From Chryseobacterium taeanense (GTDB lineage: Bacteria; Bacteroidota; Bacteroidia; Flavobacteriales; Weeksellaceae), in the NCBI RefSeq assembly GCF_900099685.1, contig NZ_FNDW01000005.1, forward strand, positions 232,732-296,731: DNA of 64,000 nucleotides, read 5' to 3'. Position numbers and translations under genes: made by a program. The notes beneath the pieces were generated by a model. The model was not told the DNA's origin. It saw nothing but the letters and a program-made list of their open reading frames with translations, and ran no database searches. Shown here piece by piece: positions 27,522 to 38,121 of this stretch (the stretch's first letter is position 1; each line of letters opens with the position of its first letter).

Positions 27522-30500
27522 ATGGAAAAATATACAGGATTAGAAATAGCAATAATCGGAATGGCGGGACGATTTCCGGAAGCAGATAACATTACACAAT
27601 ATTGGAATAATTTGCAGAACGGAAAAGACTGTATAAGCGATTTTACGGAAGAAGAAATTATTCTAGAAGGAGAGCCGGAAAGTCTTGTAAAATCTTCGGC
27701 TTACGTCAAATCCAATGCTTATATCAAAACTAAGAAATACTTTGATTCGGAATTTTTCGGATATACTCCACATGAAGCAGAGTTGATGGATCCTCAGGTA
27801 AGAATCTATCACGAATGTTGTTGGGAAGCATTGGAAGATAGTGGTTATACATTCTCTGCTAATGATAAAGTAGGAGTTTTTTCTGCTGCATCACCAAGTG
27901 TGGCATGGCAATTATTTTCTACCAAAAACAATCAGGATAATTTTGTTGACGGGTTTACGGCTTCACATTTGAGAGATGCGACTTTTCTAAGTTCCAGAAT
28001 TTCATATAAATTTAATCTCAAAGGTCCGGCTATTCTTGTACATACAGCCTGTTCATCTTCATTGGTGTCTATTCATCAGGCTTGCAGCAGCCTTCTTTTG
28101 GGAGAATGTAATATTGCAGTTGCAGGAGGGGTTAATATTGTCAATTATTCAAAAAAAGGGTATCTGTATCAGGAAGGAATGATCCATTCAAAAGATGGAA
28201 GATGCAGACCTTTTGATGCAGAGTCAAGTGGAACTGTTGGTGGTGAAGGAGCCGGTGTTGTAATTTTGAAAAGGCTTAAAGATGCTATAAAAGATAGAGA
28301 TAATATTTATGCTATTGTCAAAGGAAGCGCCATAAATAATGATGGAAGTAACAAAGTAGGATATACTGCACCGAGTGTAAAAGGTCAGGCTGAAGTAATC
28401 AGAAAGGCTCATAAAATGGCAAGAATTGAGCAGTCAACAATAGGATATATTGAAACCCACGGAACAGCAACTTCGTTGGGAGATTCCATTGAAGTGGAAG
28501 CTTTAAATGAAGTATTTGGAAGTTGTGCTCTTAATAGTTGTGCAATAGGTTCTGTGAAGTCTAATATAGGGCATTTGGATACAGCCGCCGGTGTCGCAGG
28601 ATTTATAAAAGCTGTTTTAGCAATTAAAAATAAAAAGATACCTGCAAATTTACATTTTGAGCAGCCTAATCCAAGAGTTGACTTCAAAGGAGGTCCTTTC
28701 TATGTAAATAATAAACTGAAAGACTGGAATGGTAACGAACCATTAAGAGCAGGAGTAAGCTCATTCGGAATCGGTGGAACCAATGCTCATATTGTTTTGC
28801 AGGAAGCTCCTGAAACTGCTGTTTCTTCGGAGAGCCGTAAAGACCAGCTTTTGGTATTATCTGCCAAAACGCCCAACAGTCTTAATGAAAATATTATTCG
28901 TCTTAATGAATTTCTGAAGAATAATAAAAATATAAATCTTGCAGATGCAGCTTTTAGCCTTCAGAAAGGAAGAGAAAGATTCAAATACAGAAAGACTGTA
29001 ATATGCAGCAATATAGAAGATGCTTCTGATAAATTGGCAGAAAGTCTTTCTTATAACAGTGTAGAAGCTCATGCTAAAGAAGATGTACAAAATATCATTT
29101 TTATGTTTCCTGGTCAGGGAACGCAATACAGTGATATGTGCAAAGATCTTTATCATTCTGAAAAGACTTTCAGAAATAAGGTGGATGAATGTCTTGCCAT
29201 TGCTTCTCAGTATTCATCAGAAGATTTTTGTGGAATTTTATTTCCGGACGGAGCTTCTGAAAAAAATATCAATAATACTGAAGTTGCACAGCCGCTTTTA
29301 TTCATTATTGAATATGCTCTTGCTCATTTACTGCAGGAATGGGGAATAAAACCGGATTACATGATTGGACACAGCATCGGAGAATATGTAGCGGCTTGTG
29401 TGAGTGGTGTTTTTACACTAAATGATGCTATAAGGCTTGTTATCAAAAGGGGAGAACTCATGGCAAAAGCCGAAAAAGGAAGCATGTTGAGCATCGAAAT
29501 AGAAAGTGATAAGCTGAATTTACCTTCTGGTATTGATATAGCGGTTATTAACAGCGAAAAATCTACAGTTGTTTCAGGAACGGAACAGGATATAGAAGAG
29601 TTCAGCAATGAGCTTAGAAAAAAAGGAATTACTAATAAAAAAATTCATACATCACACGCTTTTCATTCTTATATGATGGATTCTATTTTGGACGAGTTTG
29701 AAAAAGAGTTCAGTCATATCAGTATCCAGAAATCACAGATTCCATATATTTCTAATATCACCGGAGATTTTGTGGATGATCATCAAATTTCTCAACCTTC
29801 ATATTGGAGCAGACATTTAAGAAATACGGTCAATTTCTTTAAGGGAACAGAAACTCTGCTTAAAACCGGAGGAGCTTGTTTTATTGAAGTAGGTCCCGGA
29901 AGAAGTTTGAGTAATTATGTTTCTGACAGCAGTTCAATGGATGAATCTCATGTTATCATTAATATGGTAAGACATGCGAAGCAGACAATCGGTGATCAGA
30001 AATACATATTGGGAAAATTGGGAAGTCTTTGGGAGCATGGTGTGAACATCAATTGGGATCAGTTTTATTGTGGAGAAGAAAGAAATAAAGTCTCTTTGCC
30101 TACTTATGCGTTTGAGAAGTTAGAATATGTTACTGATTTTAATCTTAATAAATTACTTAATACCCAATTAAAGCAAGATAATTTTTCAGAATCATTTACT
30201 AATATCGAAGAATATATTAATGTTCCTTATTGGAAGCGTTCTGTACTGCCAAACAAAGCTGTTGAACTTTCAGAATCTTCATCTACATTTTTAGTGTTTT
30301 CAGGAGATAAAGAAAAATTCAGTGATTCAATAATTAAGAATTTACGCTCTTACGGACAAAACGTTATTGAAATACAAAAAGGTGAAGGATTTTCAGAAGT
30401 TAATCAGAATACTTTTAAACTTAATATTGGTTCTTCGGAAGAGGTCTCAGAATTATGGAAGCATTTCAGACAAAAAGAAATAATTCCAAATCAGATTATT

Positions 30501-33500
30501 TATTGTCTTACACTGGATGAAGAATATCAGAAAGGAATTTATGATGCAATTGATAAAAAGATCAATGACGGATATTTAGGATTGTGTAATATAGTCCAAT
30601 CTATTGCGGGAAGCGGACAATCAGAAAAAATCAGCATTAGTGTAGTGGGAAATCATCTTGCTCAGGTAACACAGCAGGACGAAATAGATCCTTTAAAAGC
30701 AATGATTTATTCACCCGTACAGATTATTCCTTCGGAGATCAGCAATGTACGGTGTAAAATCATAGATCTACCATATCCTTTCCAAAATGAAAATGAAGAG
30801 GATGAATATATTTTAAAAATTGAAAATGAGGTTTTCTATGAAGTTTCCGAGTCACCATGCGTTGCCTATAGATATAATGAAAGATGGGTACAGACTTATG
30901 AACAACTTCAGAACAACCCTAAAACGAATTCTGATGTTAAAATTACTGAAAAAGGTGTTTATTTAATTATAGGCGGAACCGGAGGTATAGGATTATCTAT
31001 TGCCGAAAAACTGGCGGAAGATCACTGTGCAGATATTATTCTTGTTCACAGATCAGAATTTCCGGAAAAGAAAGAGTGGAATGATCTTTTAAAATCAGAA
31101 GAAACAGATGAGGCTCTTCGAAGAAAGATTCAGAAAATTAAGAATATAGAAAATTCCGGAAGCCAGGTAAAATTATATCGTTCTGACATTACGGATGAAA
31201 AACAAGTTCAGGAACTTACACTGAAAATAAAGGATGAATATTCTTCTGTAAACGGAATTATCTGGGGTGCAGGTGAAGTGGATTACGGAGGTATCATTCT
31301 GAACAGAGCTAAAGAAGATTTTATATCCTACAGTTCTGCAAAAGTACATGGCTTACTTCTTTTAGAAAAATATTTTGATTTCAGTCAACTTGATTTCTTA
31401 GCTCTGTTTTCTTCTGTAGGAAATGCTATTTATCAGGTTAAATTCGGACAAATAGCCTATAATGCAGGAAACGAATTTCTTGAACATTATGCGTATGCAG
31501 CAAGAAAATCCGGCATCAATGCCATTACAATCAATTGGTGCGACTGGTTTGATACAGGACTGACTTATAATTCGGTAAGAAAAGCAGAAAATATTCAGGA
31601 AAGAGATCTTATAAATTCAAAAATCCATAATGGGATCTATCCAGAAAAAGGAATAGAGATTTTCTTTAAATGTCTTCAGAATAAAGGAACGGTTTACACT
31701 ATTTATCCTCAAGATCTTAACAGGAATATTGATCAGCAAAGAAAGAAACTTGCCGATACTCAACAGGAAATTTTCAGTGTAACAGATTATAATCAAGAAG
31801 AGGGATTGATAAATTTGGAGGACGTGCTTGTTGATCTTTTCTCTGCTTTCTTCGGTAAAAAAGTGAACCGAGAGAACAACTTTTTTGAACTTGGAGGAGA
31901 TTCTTTGAAGGCAATGAATCTGATTGCAAGAGTCAACCAGAAAATCAGCTCAAATCTTACGATTAGCGATATTTATAAGTGTCCTACTGTAAAAGAACTT
32001 ACAGAAATGTTGGGAGATCTTAATCCATCTGAACAGGATAACAGAATTCCGCAAGCTCCTGTACAGAAATACTATAAGACTTCTGCAGAACAAAAAAGAA
32101 TGTATTTTTTACAGGCGATTGATGAGCAGAGCACTTTATATAACGAAACGGAGGTATTAAGAATCTTTGGTAAAATAGATAAGCTTAAAGTTGAAAATAT
32201 TTTCAAAAAGATCATTACCAGACATGAAAGCCTCAGAACTTCATTAACGGTTGTAGACGGAGAATTGATGCAAGAGATTCTCACCAATTTTTCTTTCAGG
32301 CTGGAAATTCTTCCATATGAAGAAAATAGGGAACATGAGACAATCCAGTCTTTTGTCAGACCCTTTGATTTACAGAATGCTCCTTTAATTCGTGTAGGAT
32401 TAATAGAAAAAAATTCCGAAGAGTGTATTATGGTGATCGATTCGCATCATATTGTTCTAGATGGAGTATCAAGATTTGTTCTGAGAGAGGAGTTTAATAT
32501 TCTTTATAACGGTGGAGAACCGGAACCGATGGTTTTGCAGTACAAAGACTATGCAGAATGGCAAAATACTCCTGCTCAGAGAGAGAAACTGGATAGCCAG
32601 AAAAAGTTTTGGATCAATGAATTTTCAGAAGAAGTTCATCCTCTGGAACTGCCTACAGATTTTCCAAGACCTTTTGAAAGAACGAATGAAGGAGATTTTG
32701 TAAAATTTATAATCGGAAAAGAAGATTCAGGAGCATTACGAAAAATGGCATCCGAAGTCGGTGGTACAATGTACACTGCATTATTGGCTGTACTCAATAT
32801 TTTCTTAGGCAAACTTGGGAATCAGGAAGATGTTGTAATCGGGACACCTGTTTCAGGAAGACAAAATGCTGATCTGGAAAATCTTATAGGAATGTTTGTA
32901 AATACAGTTTGTTTAAGAAACTATCCTAAAGGAGAAAATACTTTCAGAGATTTTCTGTCTGAAGTAAAAGAAAAAACTTTAATAAGTCTGGAAAATCAAT
33001 CCTATCAGTTTGAAGAGCTGGTAAATGATCTGAAAATAGAACGTGACGAGAGAAGAAATCCTCTTTTTGATACAATGTTTGTATATCAGAATTATGAAGA
33101 ATCTAAACAGGTAACCAACGGATTAGTGATAAAACCGGAGAATTTTAAGATTAATTTTTCCAGATTTGATTTAACGTTATTGGTAATCGATGAGAATGAA
33201 GAGCTTCATTTGAGACTGATTTATTCTACAGAAATATTTAAGAGAGAAACGGCAGAAAGATTTGTCAATTATTTCAGAGAGATAATAAAGCAGATTACCG
33301 AAAACCAATCTGTAACGGTATCAGAAATTACGATAATTCCAGCGGAAGAGAAACAAAAATTACTGTTTGATTTTAATAATACTGCGGTTGAATATCACGG
33401 AGAAAAAAATGTTCTTGATCTTTTTTTAAGAAACGTAGAAAAAATTCCTGATGCTACTGCTCTTATACATGGAGACGAAGAGGTAAGTTTCTCTGAGCTG

Positions 33501-36500
33501 AATGAAAAAGCGGATGCTATTGCATTTAAAATAAATACAAAGCTGGAAGGTACAGATCATAAAATAGGATTGATTTTTAAACAGTCTGTAGAAATGATTG
33601 CTACCATATTGGCTGTTATTAAATCAGGAAATACTTATATTCCTTTATCTCCCGAAGATCCTGCAGAAAGGAAGAAATATATTTTGGAGGATTGTCAGGC
33701 GGATATATTGATTATTCAGGATATTCTTAAAGATGAGAACCGGGGAATAATTTCAGAAGAAAAAATCTTGGTGGTACAACCGAATGAAGAAAAGATTACA
33801 GAGCAATACCCTAAAGTTACTGTTTCTCCGGAATCTCTGCTGTATATCATTTATACATCAGGAACTACAGGAAAACCAAAAGGTGTTGAGATCAGACACA
33901 GAAATCTGGTTAATTATGCACTATGGAATATAGATTGTCACAATTTATCTTCAAATGATGTAGGTCTTCAGTTATTGTCATATCATTTTGACGGTTTCTG
34001 TCATACATTTTATGCATCACTGTTATCGGGCGCGGCAATGGTAACTTTACCAGCAGAACACCGTATGAACACTCAATACATTGCTGATTTAATCGTAAAA
34101 CATGAAGTTACTTTCTTTGGTCTTCTTCCTGCTCTATATAGTATTATTTTGGACGAATTTGCTTCAAAAGATATTAAAACAGCTTTGCGTTTTGTAGTTT
34201 TAGCAGGAGAAAAAACGCCGAAAAGCCTACTTTCTAAAAGTAAAAATATCTTTCCCGAAGTACATCTGGAGAATGAGTACGGACCGACTGAAGCTACTGT
34301 GGGATGTATCCATAATCAAAATCTTTCAGAAAACAATATATCATTGATAGGGAAACCGATATCAAATACTTCGGTCTATATTCTTGGAGATCAGCAGCAG
34401 CTTCTACCTATAGGAGTAAGTGGAGAAATATGTATTTCCGGGGAAGGCGTTGCAAAAGGATATGTAAATAATCCTCTTCTTACTTCTGAAAGATTTCTAA
34501 AAAATCCATATTCTTCTCACGAAACAATGTACAGAACCGGAGATGTAGGAAAATGGCATTCAGACGGAACTATCGAAATTCTTGAAAGAATAGACGACCA
34601 GATCAAAATAAGAGGATACAGAGTAGAATTGGAAGAAATCGCCGGGGAAATAATGAATTACGGTTCTGTTGCTAAATGTGTGGTTTTACCAATATATAAA
34701 AACGGGACACCTCAACTTACAGCTTATTTTACTTCGGAAACAGAAATTAATACAGACGATCTTCAAAGCTTTCTTGCTCTGAGAATCCCTAATTATATGA
34801 TTCCGGTATTTTACGTAAGAATGTATGAGTTTCCTTATACAATTAACGGGAAACTGGACAAAAGAGCATTACCGGAACCTATTGAACAGGATTTTGGTAA
34901 AGCAGAGCCTAAAACAGAAAAAGAAAGACTGATTTTAGACATTTGGCGACAAGTTTTAGTTTCTGATGAAATAGGAGTTACGGACAATTTCTTTTCTGTC
35001 GGAGGAGATTCTATCAAATCAATACAGGTAAGTTCAAGGTTAAGAGCTAAAGGATATGAAGCTTCTGTAAAAGATATTCTGAAAAGTAAAAATATCAGAG
35101 CATTGGCAGATAAATTGGATATTGTAAAAACGAAATCCGATCAGGGAGAAATAGTAGGTGAGATACCTTTAAGCCCAATTCAAAAATGGTTTTTCTCAAA
35201 TACAGGACCGGAGGAAAATTATTTTAATCAATCGGTAATGATTAATTTTCCTGAAGGAATTGAAAAAGAAACGGTTGAAACGATCTTTAATGCTTTACAG
35301 GTTCATCATGATGCTTTAAGAATGACTTATAGCATAGAAAACGGAAGCTTTTCGCAAAGAGCTAACCCTGCATCTGGATTTCCTGTTTCTTTAAGAGAAT
35401 TTGATTTAAAGGGAGAAGAGAATAGAGAAGAAATATTATTGACCGAAAGTGAGAAAATACAATCTTCTATTGACCTTAAAAACGGACCATTGGTAAATCT
35501 GGGCTTATTCCATATGAATAACGGAAGCAGATTACTTATTGTGATCCATCATTTGGTGATTGACGGGGTTTCATGGCGTATTTTGTTTGAAGATATTGAA
35601 ACTCTTTATCAGCAGACTTTAAAAAATGAAAAATTTGTTCTACCGTTAAAAACAGATTCTTTCAAGAGCTGGATCGAAAATCTTAAAGCGTATCAACAAA
35701 CTAAAAATTACAAAGAAGGTTCTCTGTATTGGGATAATATTCTGCAAAGACCTGTAAAACATATTAAAAGGGATTATCCGGAAGGAAGCAATTTATATAA
35801 AATAAAAGCGACCGAAGTTTTTAATCTTGATAAAGAAATTACATCAAAATTGCTTACAGAAGTACATTTCCCTTTCAATACGCAGATAAATGATATATTA
35901 CTGACAGCTTTTCTTCTTTCTGTAGAAAAAGTATATGAACAGAATCATATATTTTTAGATCTGGAAAGCCACGGCAGACATTATTTAGGACAAAATGAAA
36001 ATGTAGATCGTACAATTGGATGGTTTACAGGTTTCTATCCTGTTTTGTTGGAAAAAGAGGATGTAAGTACAGCAGCTATTATTAAAAATGTAAAAGAAAC
36101 GCTCTGTAATATTCCTAATCAAGGGATTGATTATATATTGAAAAAATACTACTCGGAAGCAGAAACAGAAAGTCATTCAGAAAATACTCCTCGTATTAGT
36201 TTTAATTATTTGGGACAATTTGATGCTGAATTTGATAAAAGTTCATTTGGTATCGCGAATGAAGAGAAAGGTGAAGACATATCCGGTAATAAACGAAGAG
36301 ACTATGATTGGGATATATCCGGAATTATAACAGACGGAAAACTTTCCCTGTCTATTATATATAGTAAAGAGCAATATACTCCTGAAACGATACAAAAGCT
36401 TATGTTGTCTTATCAGGAAAAGATATTTGAGATTGTAGAGTATTGCTGTAATTATCAAAAAAGAGAGCTTACTCCTTCTGATCTTTCTATTAAAAACATT

Positions 36501-37853
36501 TCTCAACAATATCTTTCAGACTTACAGGAGAAATATAATATTCAGGATGTCTATTCTTTGTCTCCGATGCAGGAAGGAATATTGTTTCATTCCGTTTACG
36601 AATCGGGTTCCACAAGTTATTTCGGACAAATGACTTTCGAGATTGAAAAAGAATTGGATTTTGAAAACTTTGAAGACAGTGTGAATGAACTTGTTGCAAG
36701 ACATGATATATTCAGGACAGTATTTTTACATGAAGTATATGATAAGCCACTTCAGCTGTTACTGAAAAGCAGAGCTGTAAAAGTGGAGTTGAATGATGTA
36801 AGAAACGAAATGCATCATAAGAGCATTCCGGAAATTATCGAAAAGTATAAAGAGTTTGAAAAAAACAAAGGATTTGATCTTCAGTCTGATATATTGATGC
36901 GTTTCAGAATATTACAGACAAACGAAAATCATTATGCGGTTATCTGGAGCTATCATCATATACTTATGGATGGATGGTGTACAGCAGTGATATTGGATGA
37001 ATTCAGGCAGATTTATTCTAAGAAAATAAGAAAACAACCTCTACAATTACCACCTGTTAATCCTTATCTGAATTATATTCAATGGTTTGAAAACAGAGAC
37101 AAAGCAGATTCTGAAATCTATTGGAAAGAAAAGCTAAGTGATTATACTCATGCTGTTTCCATGCCTAAAAAAGATCTTTTTGAAAACGAAAAGCAGGAAT
37201 ATATATATGATTACCAAAGTTCTGTAATAAGCTCGGAAGATGCCGAAATATTAAATGAAATGGCATCTCAGTACGGCGTTACGCTGAATACAATCATACA
37301 GTTTACATGGGGAATGCTTCTTGCCAAATATAACGGAACGGATGATGTAGTTTTTGGAACAGTGGTATCCGGAAGACCTTCTGATATTCAGGGTATTGAA
37401 AGTATGATAGGATTGTTTATTAATACGATACCTGTAAGAATTAAATATTCTTCAGAAGATAATCTGGAAAATATTCTGCAAAAGATCCAGGCAGATGCTA
37501 TTGAGACAAACGACCATCAGTATCATCCGTTATCTGAAATTCAGGTTTTAAGTCCGTTGGGAAGAAATTTACTTGATCATATTGTGATAGTAGAAAATTA
37601 TCCGGTATTGGATGAATCTGATATTTCTGAGAATGCATTGAATTGCAGACATGATTTTCCTGTTAAAAATGTTGAAATGTATGTGGAATCCAACTATGAT
37701 TTGATGTTGGTAGTATCACCTCACAAAGAGATTGAAGTAAAGCTGGAGTATAATTCCAGGGTGTATGATCCTGAAACTATTGAGACTATTCTAGTGCATT
37801 TTAATCAGATTATTCAGCAGGTCGTACTACAAAATGTAAGACAAACGGTATAA
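27522..37853 (+). CDS. Hybrid PKS-NRPS: KS-AT-KR-T-C-A(?)-T-E-C
   Basis: This 3443-aa protein is the longest in the window. A TTG at 27516 is in frame, but the ATG at 27522 better fits the family start (EIAIIGMAGRFPEAD). The ketosynthase has its Cys (HTACSSSL, about 176), ETHGTAT and KSNIGHLD. The acyltransferase has FPGQGTQ, GHSIGE (about 615) and HAFHS, the malonyl-type signature. The ketoreductase has GGTGGIG (about 1150) and YNAGN (about 1313), so a beta-hydroxy acyl unit forms; there is no dehydratase. A carrier (GGDSLKA), C domain (HHIVLDG, about 1643) and adenylation domain follow. That domain's code reads about DGHGVAEVGK, unassigned. Then come a carrier, an epimerase (HHLVIDGVSWRILFEDI, about 2675) and a terminal D-donor C domain (YHHILMDGWC, about 3143), which must pair with the adenylation domain opening the next protein. 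Confidence 0.92.
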   Translation: MEKYTGLEIAIIGMAGRFPEADNITQYWNNLQNGKDCISDFTEEEIILEGEPESLVKSSAYVKSNAYIKTKKYFDSEFFGYTPHEAELMDPQVRIYHECCWEALEDSGYTFSANDKVGVFSAASPSVAWQLFSTKNNQDNFVDGFTASHLRDATFLSSRISYKFNLKGPAILVHTACSSSLVSIHQACSSLLLGECNIAVAGGVNIVNYSKKGYLYQEGMIHSKDGRCRPFDAESSGTVGGEGAGVVILKRLKDAIKDRDNIYAIVKGSAINNDGSNKVGYTAPSVKGQAEVIRKAHKMARIEQSTIGYIETHGTATSLGDSIEVEALNEVFGSCALNSCAIGSVKSNIGHLDTAAGVAGFIKAVLAIKNKKIPANLHFEQPNPRVDFKGGPFYVNNKLKDWNGNEPLRAGVSSFGIGGTNAHIVLQEAPETAVSSESRKDQLLVLSAKTPNSLNENIIRLNEFLKNNKNINLADAAFSLQKGRERFKYRKTVICSNIEDASDKLAESLSYNSVEAHAKEDVQNIIFMFPGQGTQYSDMCKDLYHSEKTFRNKVDECLAIASQYSSEDFCGILFPDGASEKNINNTEVAQPLLFIIEYALAHLLQEWGIKPDYMIGHSIGEYVAACVSGVFTLNDAIRLVIKRGELMAKAEKGSMLSIEIESDKLNLPSGIDIAVINSEKSTVVSGTEQDIEEFSNELRKKGITNKKIHTSHAFHSYMMDSILDEFEKEFSHISIQKSQIPYISNITGDFVDDHQISQPSYWSRHLRNTVNFFKGTETLLKTGGACFIEVGPGRSLSNYVSDSSSMDESHVIINMVRHAKQTIGDQKYILGKLGSLWEHGVNINWDQFYCGEERNKVSLPTYAFEKLEYVTDFNLNKLLNTQLKQDNFSESFTNIEEYINVPYWKRSVLPNKAVELSESSSTFLVFSGDKEKFSDSIIKNLRSYGQNVIEIQKGEGFSEVNQNTFKLNIGSSEEVSELWKHFRQKEIIPNQIIYCLTLDEEYQKGIYDAIDKKINDGYLGLCNIVQSIAGSGQSEKISISVVGNHLAQVTQQDEIDPLKAMIYSPVQIIPSEISNVRCKIIDLPYPFQNENEEDEYILKIENEVFYEVSESPCVAYRYNERWVQTYEQLQNNPKTNSDVKITEKGVYLIIGGTGGIGLSIAEKLAEDHCADIILVHRSEFPEKKEWNDLLKSEETDEALRRKIQKIKNIENSGSQVKLYRSDITDEKQVQELTLKIKDEYSSVNGIIWGAGEVDYGGIILNRAKEDFISYSSAKVHGLLLLEKYFDFSQLDFLALFSSVGNAIYQVKFGQIAYNAGNEFLEHYAYAARKSGINAITINWCDWFDTGLTYNSVRKAENIQERDLINSKIHNGIYPEKGIEIFFKCLQNKGTVYTIYPQDLNRNIDQQRKKLADTQQEIFSVTDYNQEEGLINLEDVLVDLFSAFFGKKVNRENNFFELGGDSLKAMNLIARVNQKISSNLTISDIYKCPTVKELTEMLGDLNPSEQDNRIPQAPVQKYYKTSAEQKRMYFLQAIDEQSTLYNETEVLRIFGKIDKLKVENIFKKIITRHESLRTSLTVVDGELMQEILTNFSFRLEILPYEENREHETIQSFVRPFDLQNAPLIRVGLIEKNSEECIMVIDSHHIVLDGVSRFVLREEFNILYNGGEPEPMVLQYKDYAEWQNTPAQREKLDSQKKFWINEFSEEVHPLELPTDFPRPFERTNEGDFVKFIIGKEDSGALRKMASEVGGTMYTALLAVLNIFLGKLGNQEDVVIGTPVSGRQNADLENLIGMFVNTVCLRNYPKGENTFRDFLSEVKEKTLISLENQSYQFEELVNDLKIERDERRNPLFDTMFVYQNYEESKQVTNGLVIKPENFKINFSRFDLTLLVIDENEELHLRLIYSTEIFKRETAERFVNYFREIIKQITENQSVTVSEITIIPAEEKQKLLFDFNNTAVEYHGEKNVLDLFLRNVEKIPDATALIHGDEEVSFSELNEKADAIAFKINTKLEGTDHKIGLIFKQSVEMIATILAVIKSGNTYIPLSPEDPAERKKYILEDCQADILIIQDILKDENRGIISEEKILVVQPNEEKITEQYPKVTVSPESLLYIIYTSGTTGKPKGVEIRHRNLVNYALWNIDCHNLSSNDVGLQLLSYHFDGFCHTFYASLLSGAAMVTLPAEHRMNTQYIADLIVKHEVTFFGLLPALYSIILDEFASKDIKTALRFVVLAGEKTPKSLLSKSKNIFPEVHLENEYGPTEATVGCIHNQNLSENNISLIGKPISNTSVYILGDQQQLLPIGVSGEICISGEGVAKGYVNNPLLTSERFLKNPYSSHETMYRTGDVGKWHSDGTIEILERIDDQIKIRGYRVELEEIAGEIMNYGSVAKCVVLPIYKNGTPQLTAYFTSETEINTDDLQSFLALRIPNYMIPVFYVRMYEFPYTINGKLDKRALPEPIEQDFGKAEPKTEKERLILDIWRQVLVSDEIGVTDNFFSVGGDSIKSIQVSSRLRAKGYEASVKDILKSKNIRALADKLDIVKTKSDQGEIVGEIPLSPIQKWFFSNTGPEENYFNQSVMINFPEGIEKETVETIFNALQVHHDALRMTYSIENGSFSQRANPASGFPVSLREFDLKGEENREEILLTESEKIQSSIDLKNGPLVNLGLFHMNNGSRLLIVIHHLVIDGVSWRILFEDIETLYQQTLKNEKFVLPLKTDSFKSWIENLKAYQQTKNYKEGSLYWDNILQRPVKHIKRDYPEGSNLYKIKATEVFNLDKEITSKLLTEVHFPFNTQINDILLTAFLLSVEKVYEQNHIFLDLESHGRHYLGQNENVDRTIGWFTGFYPVLLEKEDVSTAAIIKNVKETLCNIPNQGIDYILKKYYSEAETESHSENTPRISFNYLGQFDAEFDKSSFGIANEEKGEDISGNKRRDYDWDISGIITDGKLSLSIIYSKEQYTPETIQKLMLSYQEKIFEIVEYCCNYQKRELTPSDLSIKNISQQYLSDLQEKYNIQDVYSLSPMQEGILFHSVYESGSTSYFGQMTFEIEKELDFENFEDSVNELVARHDIFRTVFLHEVYDKPLQLLLKSRAVKVELNDVRNEMHHKSIPEIIEKYKEFEKNKGFDLQSDILMRFRILQTNENHYAVIWSYHHILMDGWCTAVILDEFRQIYSKKIRKQPLQLPPVNPYLNYIQWFENRDKADSEIYWKEKLSDYTHAVSMPKKDLFENEKQEYIYDYQSSVISSEDAEILNEMASQYGVTLNTIIQFTWGMLLAKYNGTDDVVFGTVVSGRPSDIQGIESMIGLFINTIPVRIKYSSEDNLENILQKIQADAIETNDHQYHPLSEIQVLSPLGRNLLDHIVIVENYPVLDESDISENALNCRHDFPVKNVEMYVESNYDLMLVVSPHKEIEVKLEYNSRVYDPETIETILVHFNQIIQQVVLQNVRQTV

Positions 37854-37932
37854 ACTAATAATATCCCGGAAATTCTCCGGCACATTTTACAAAATCATAA
37901 TAAATATTGAAGATCTAAGAATTCTAAAAACA
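37721..37932 (+). repeat. Direct repeat copy A: end of the PKS-NRPS gene plus old intergenic region
   Basis: About 212 nt starting at TCACAAAGAGATTGAAG are repeated with roughly 90% identity at 38193-38404. Copy A covers the last about 44 codons of the PKS-NRPS gene, its stop, an imperfect CCGGA/TCCGG hairpin, and what used to be the start of the next NRPS gene: ATTGAAGATCTAAGAATTC here versus ATGGAAGAACCTAAGAATTC in copy B. The start codon is therefore destroyed in copy A. Confidence 0.9.
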
Positions 37933-38002
37933 GGAACGGCTTAAATAGATTCGTAATTTATCTCTATTGTAAATAATATTAAATATTAATAGGTTCCTTT
38001 TT

Positions 38003-38054
38003 CCATTATAAATCAGCAAACTACACAAAAGTGTAGTTTGCTGATTTATAATGG
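38003..38054. promoter_or_regulatory. Perfect 24-bp-arm palindrome with LuxR-type box (copy 2)
   Basis: The arms 38003-38026 and 38031-38054 are perfectly complementary around an AAAA spacer. The 18-bp box core (38020-38037) is identical to 8485-8502. Copy 1 has three mismatches, and one T-A pair there (8468/8519) is C-G here (38003/38054), so symmetry has been kept or restored. It is centred 68.5 nt before the -7 element, as in copy 1. In RNA from the upstream gene it would form a strong hairpin, but no U-tract follows. Confidence 0.85.
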
Positions 38055-38057
38055 TAT

Positions 38058-38104
38058 ACTACAATTTAGGGTAGCGTAAAAGATAATCTTGGCGAGTAGT
38101 TTTG
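38058..38104 (+). promoter_or_regulatory. Box-controlled promoter of the second NRPS transcription unit
   Basis: The degenerate box ACTACAATTTAGGGTAGC (38058-38075) is identical to that at 8523-8540. It lies exactly 30.5 nt (centre to first base) upstream of TAGTTTTG (38097-38104). The spacing of both boxes and the -7 element is conserved between the two copies although neighbouring bases have diverged, which suggests selection for promoter function. It would drive the chimeric small ORF and then the NRPS genes from 38381 onward. Confidence 0.65.
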
Positions 38105-38121
38105 TATAAAAATAATCCGAG

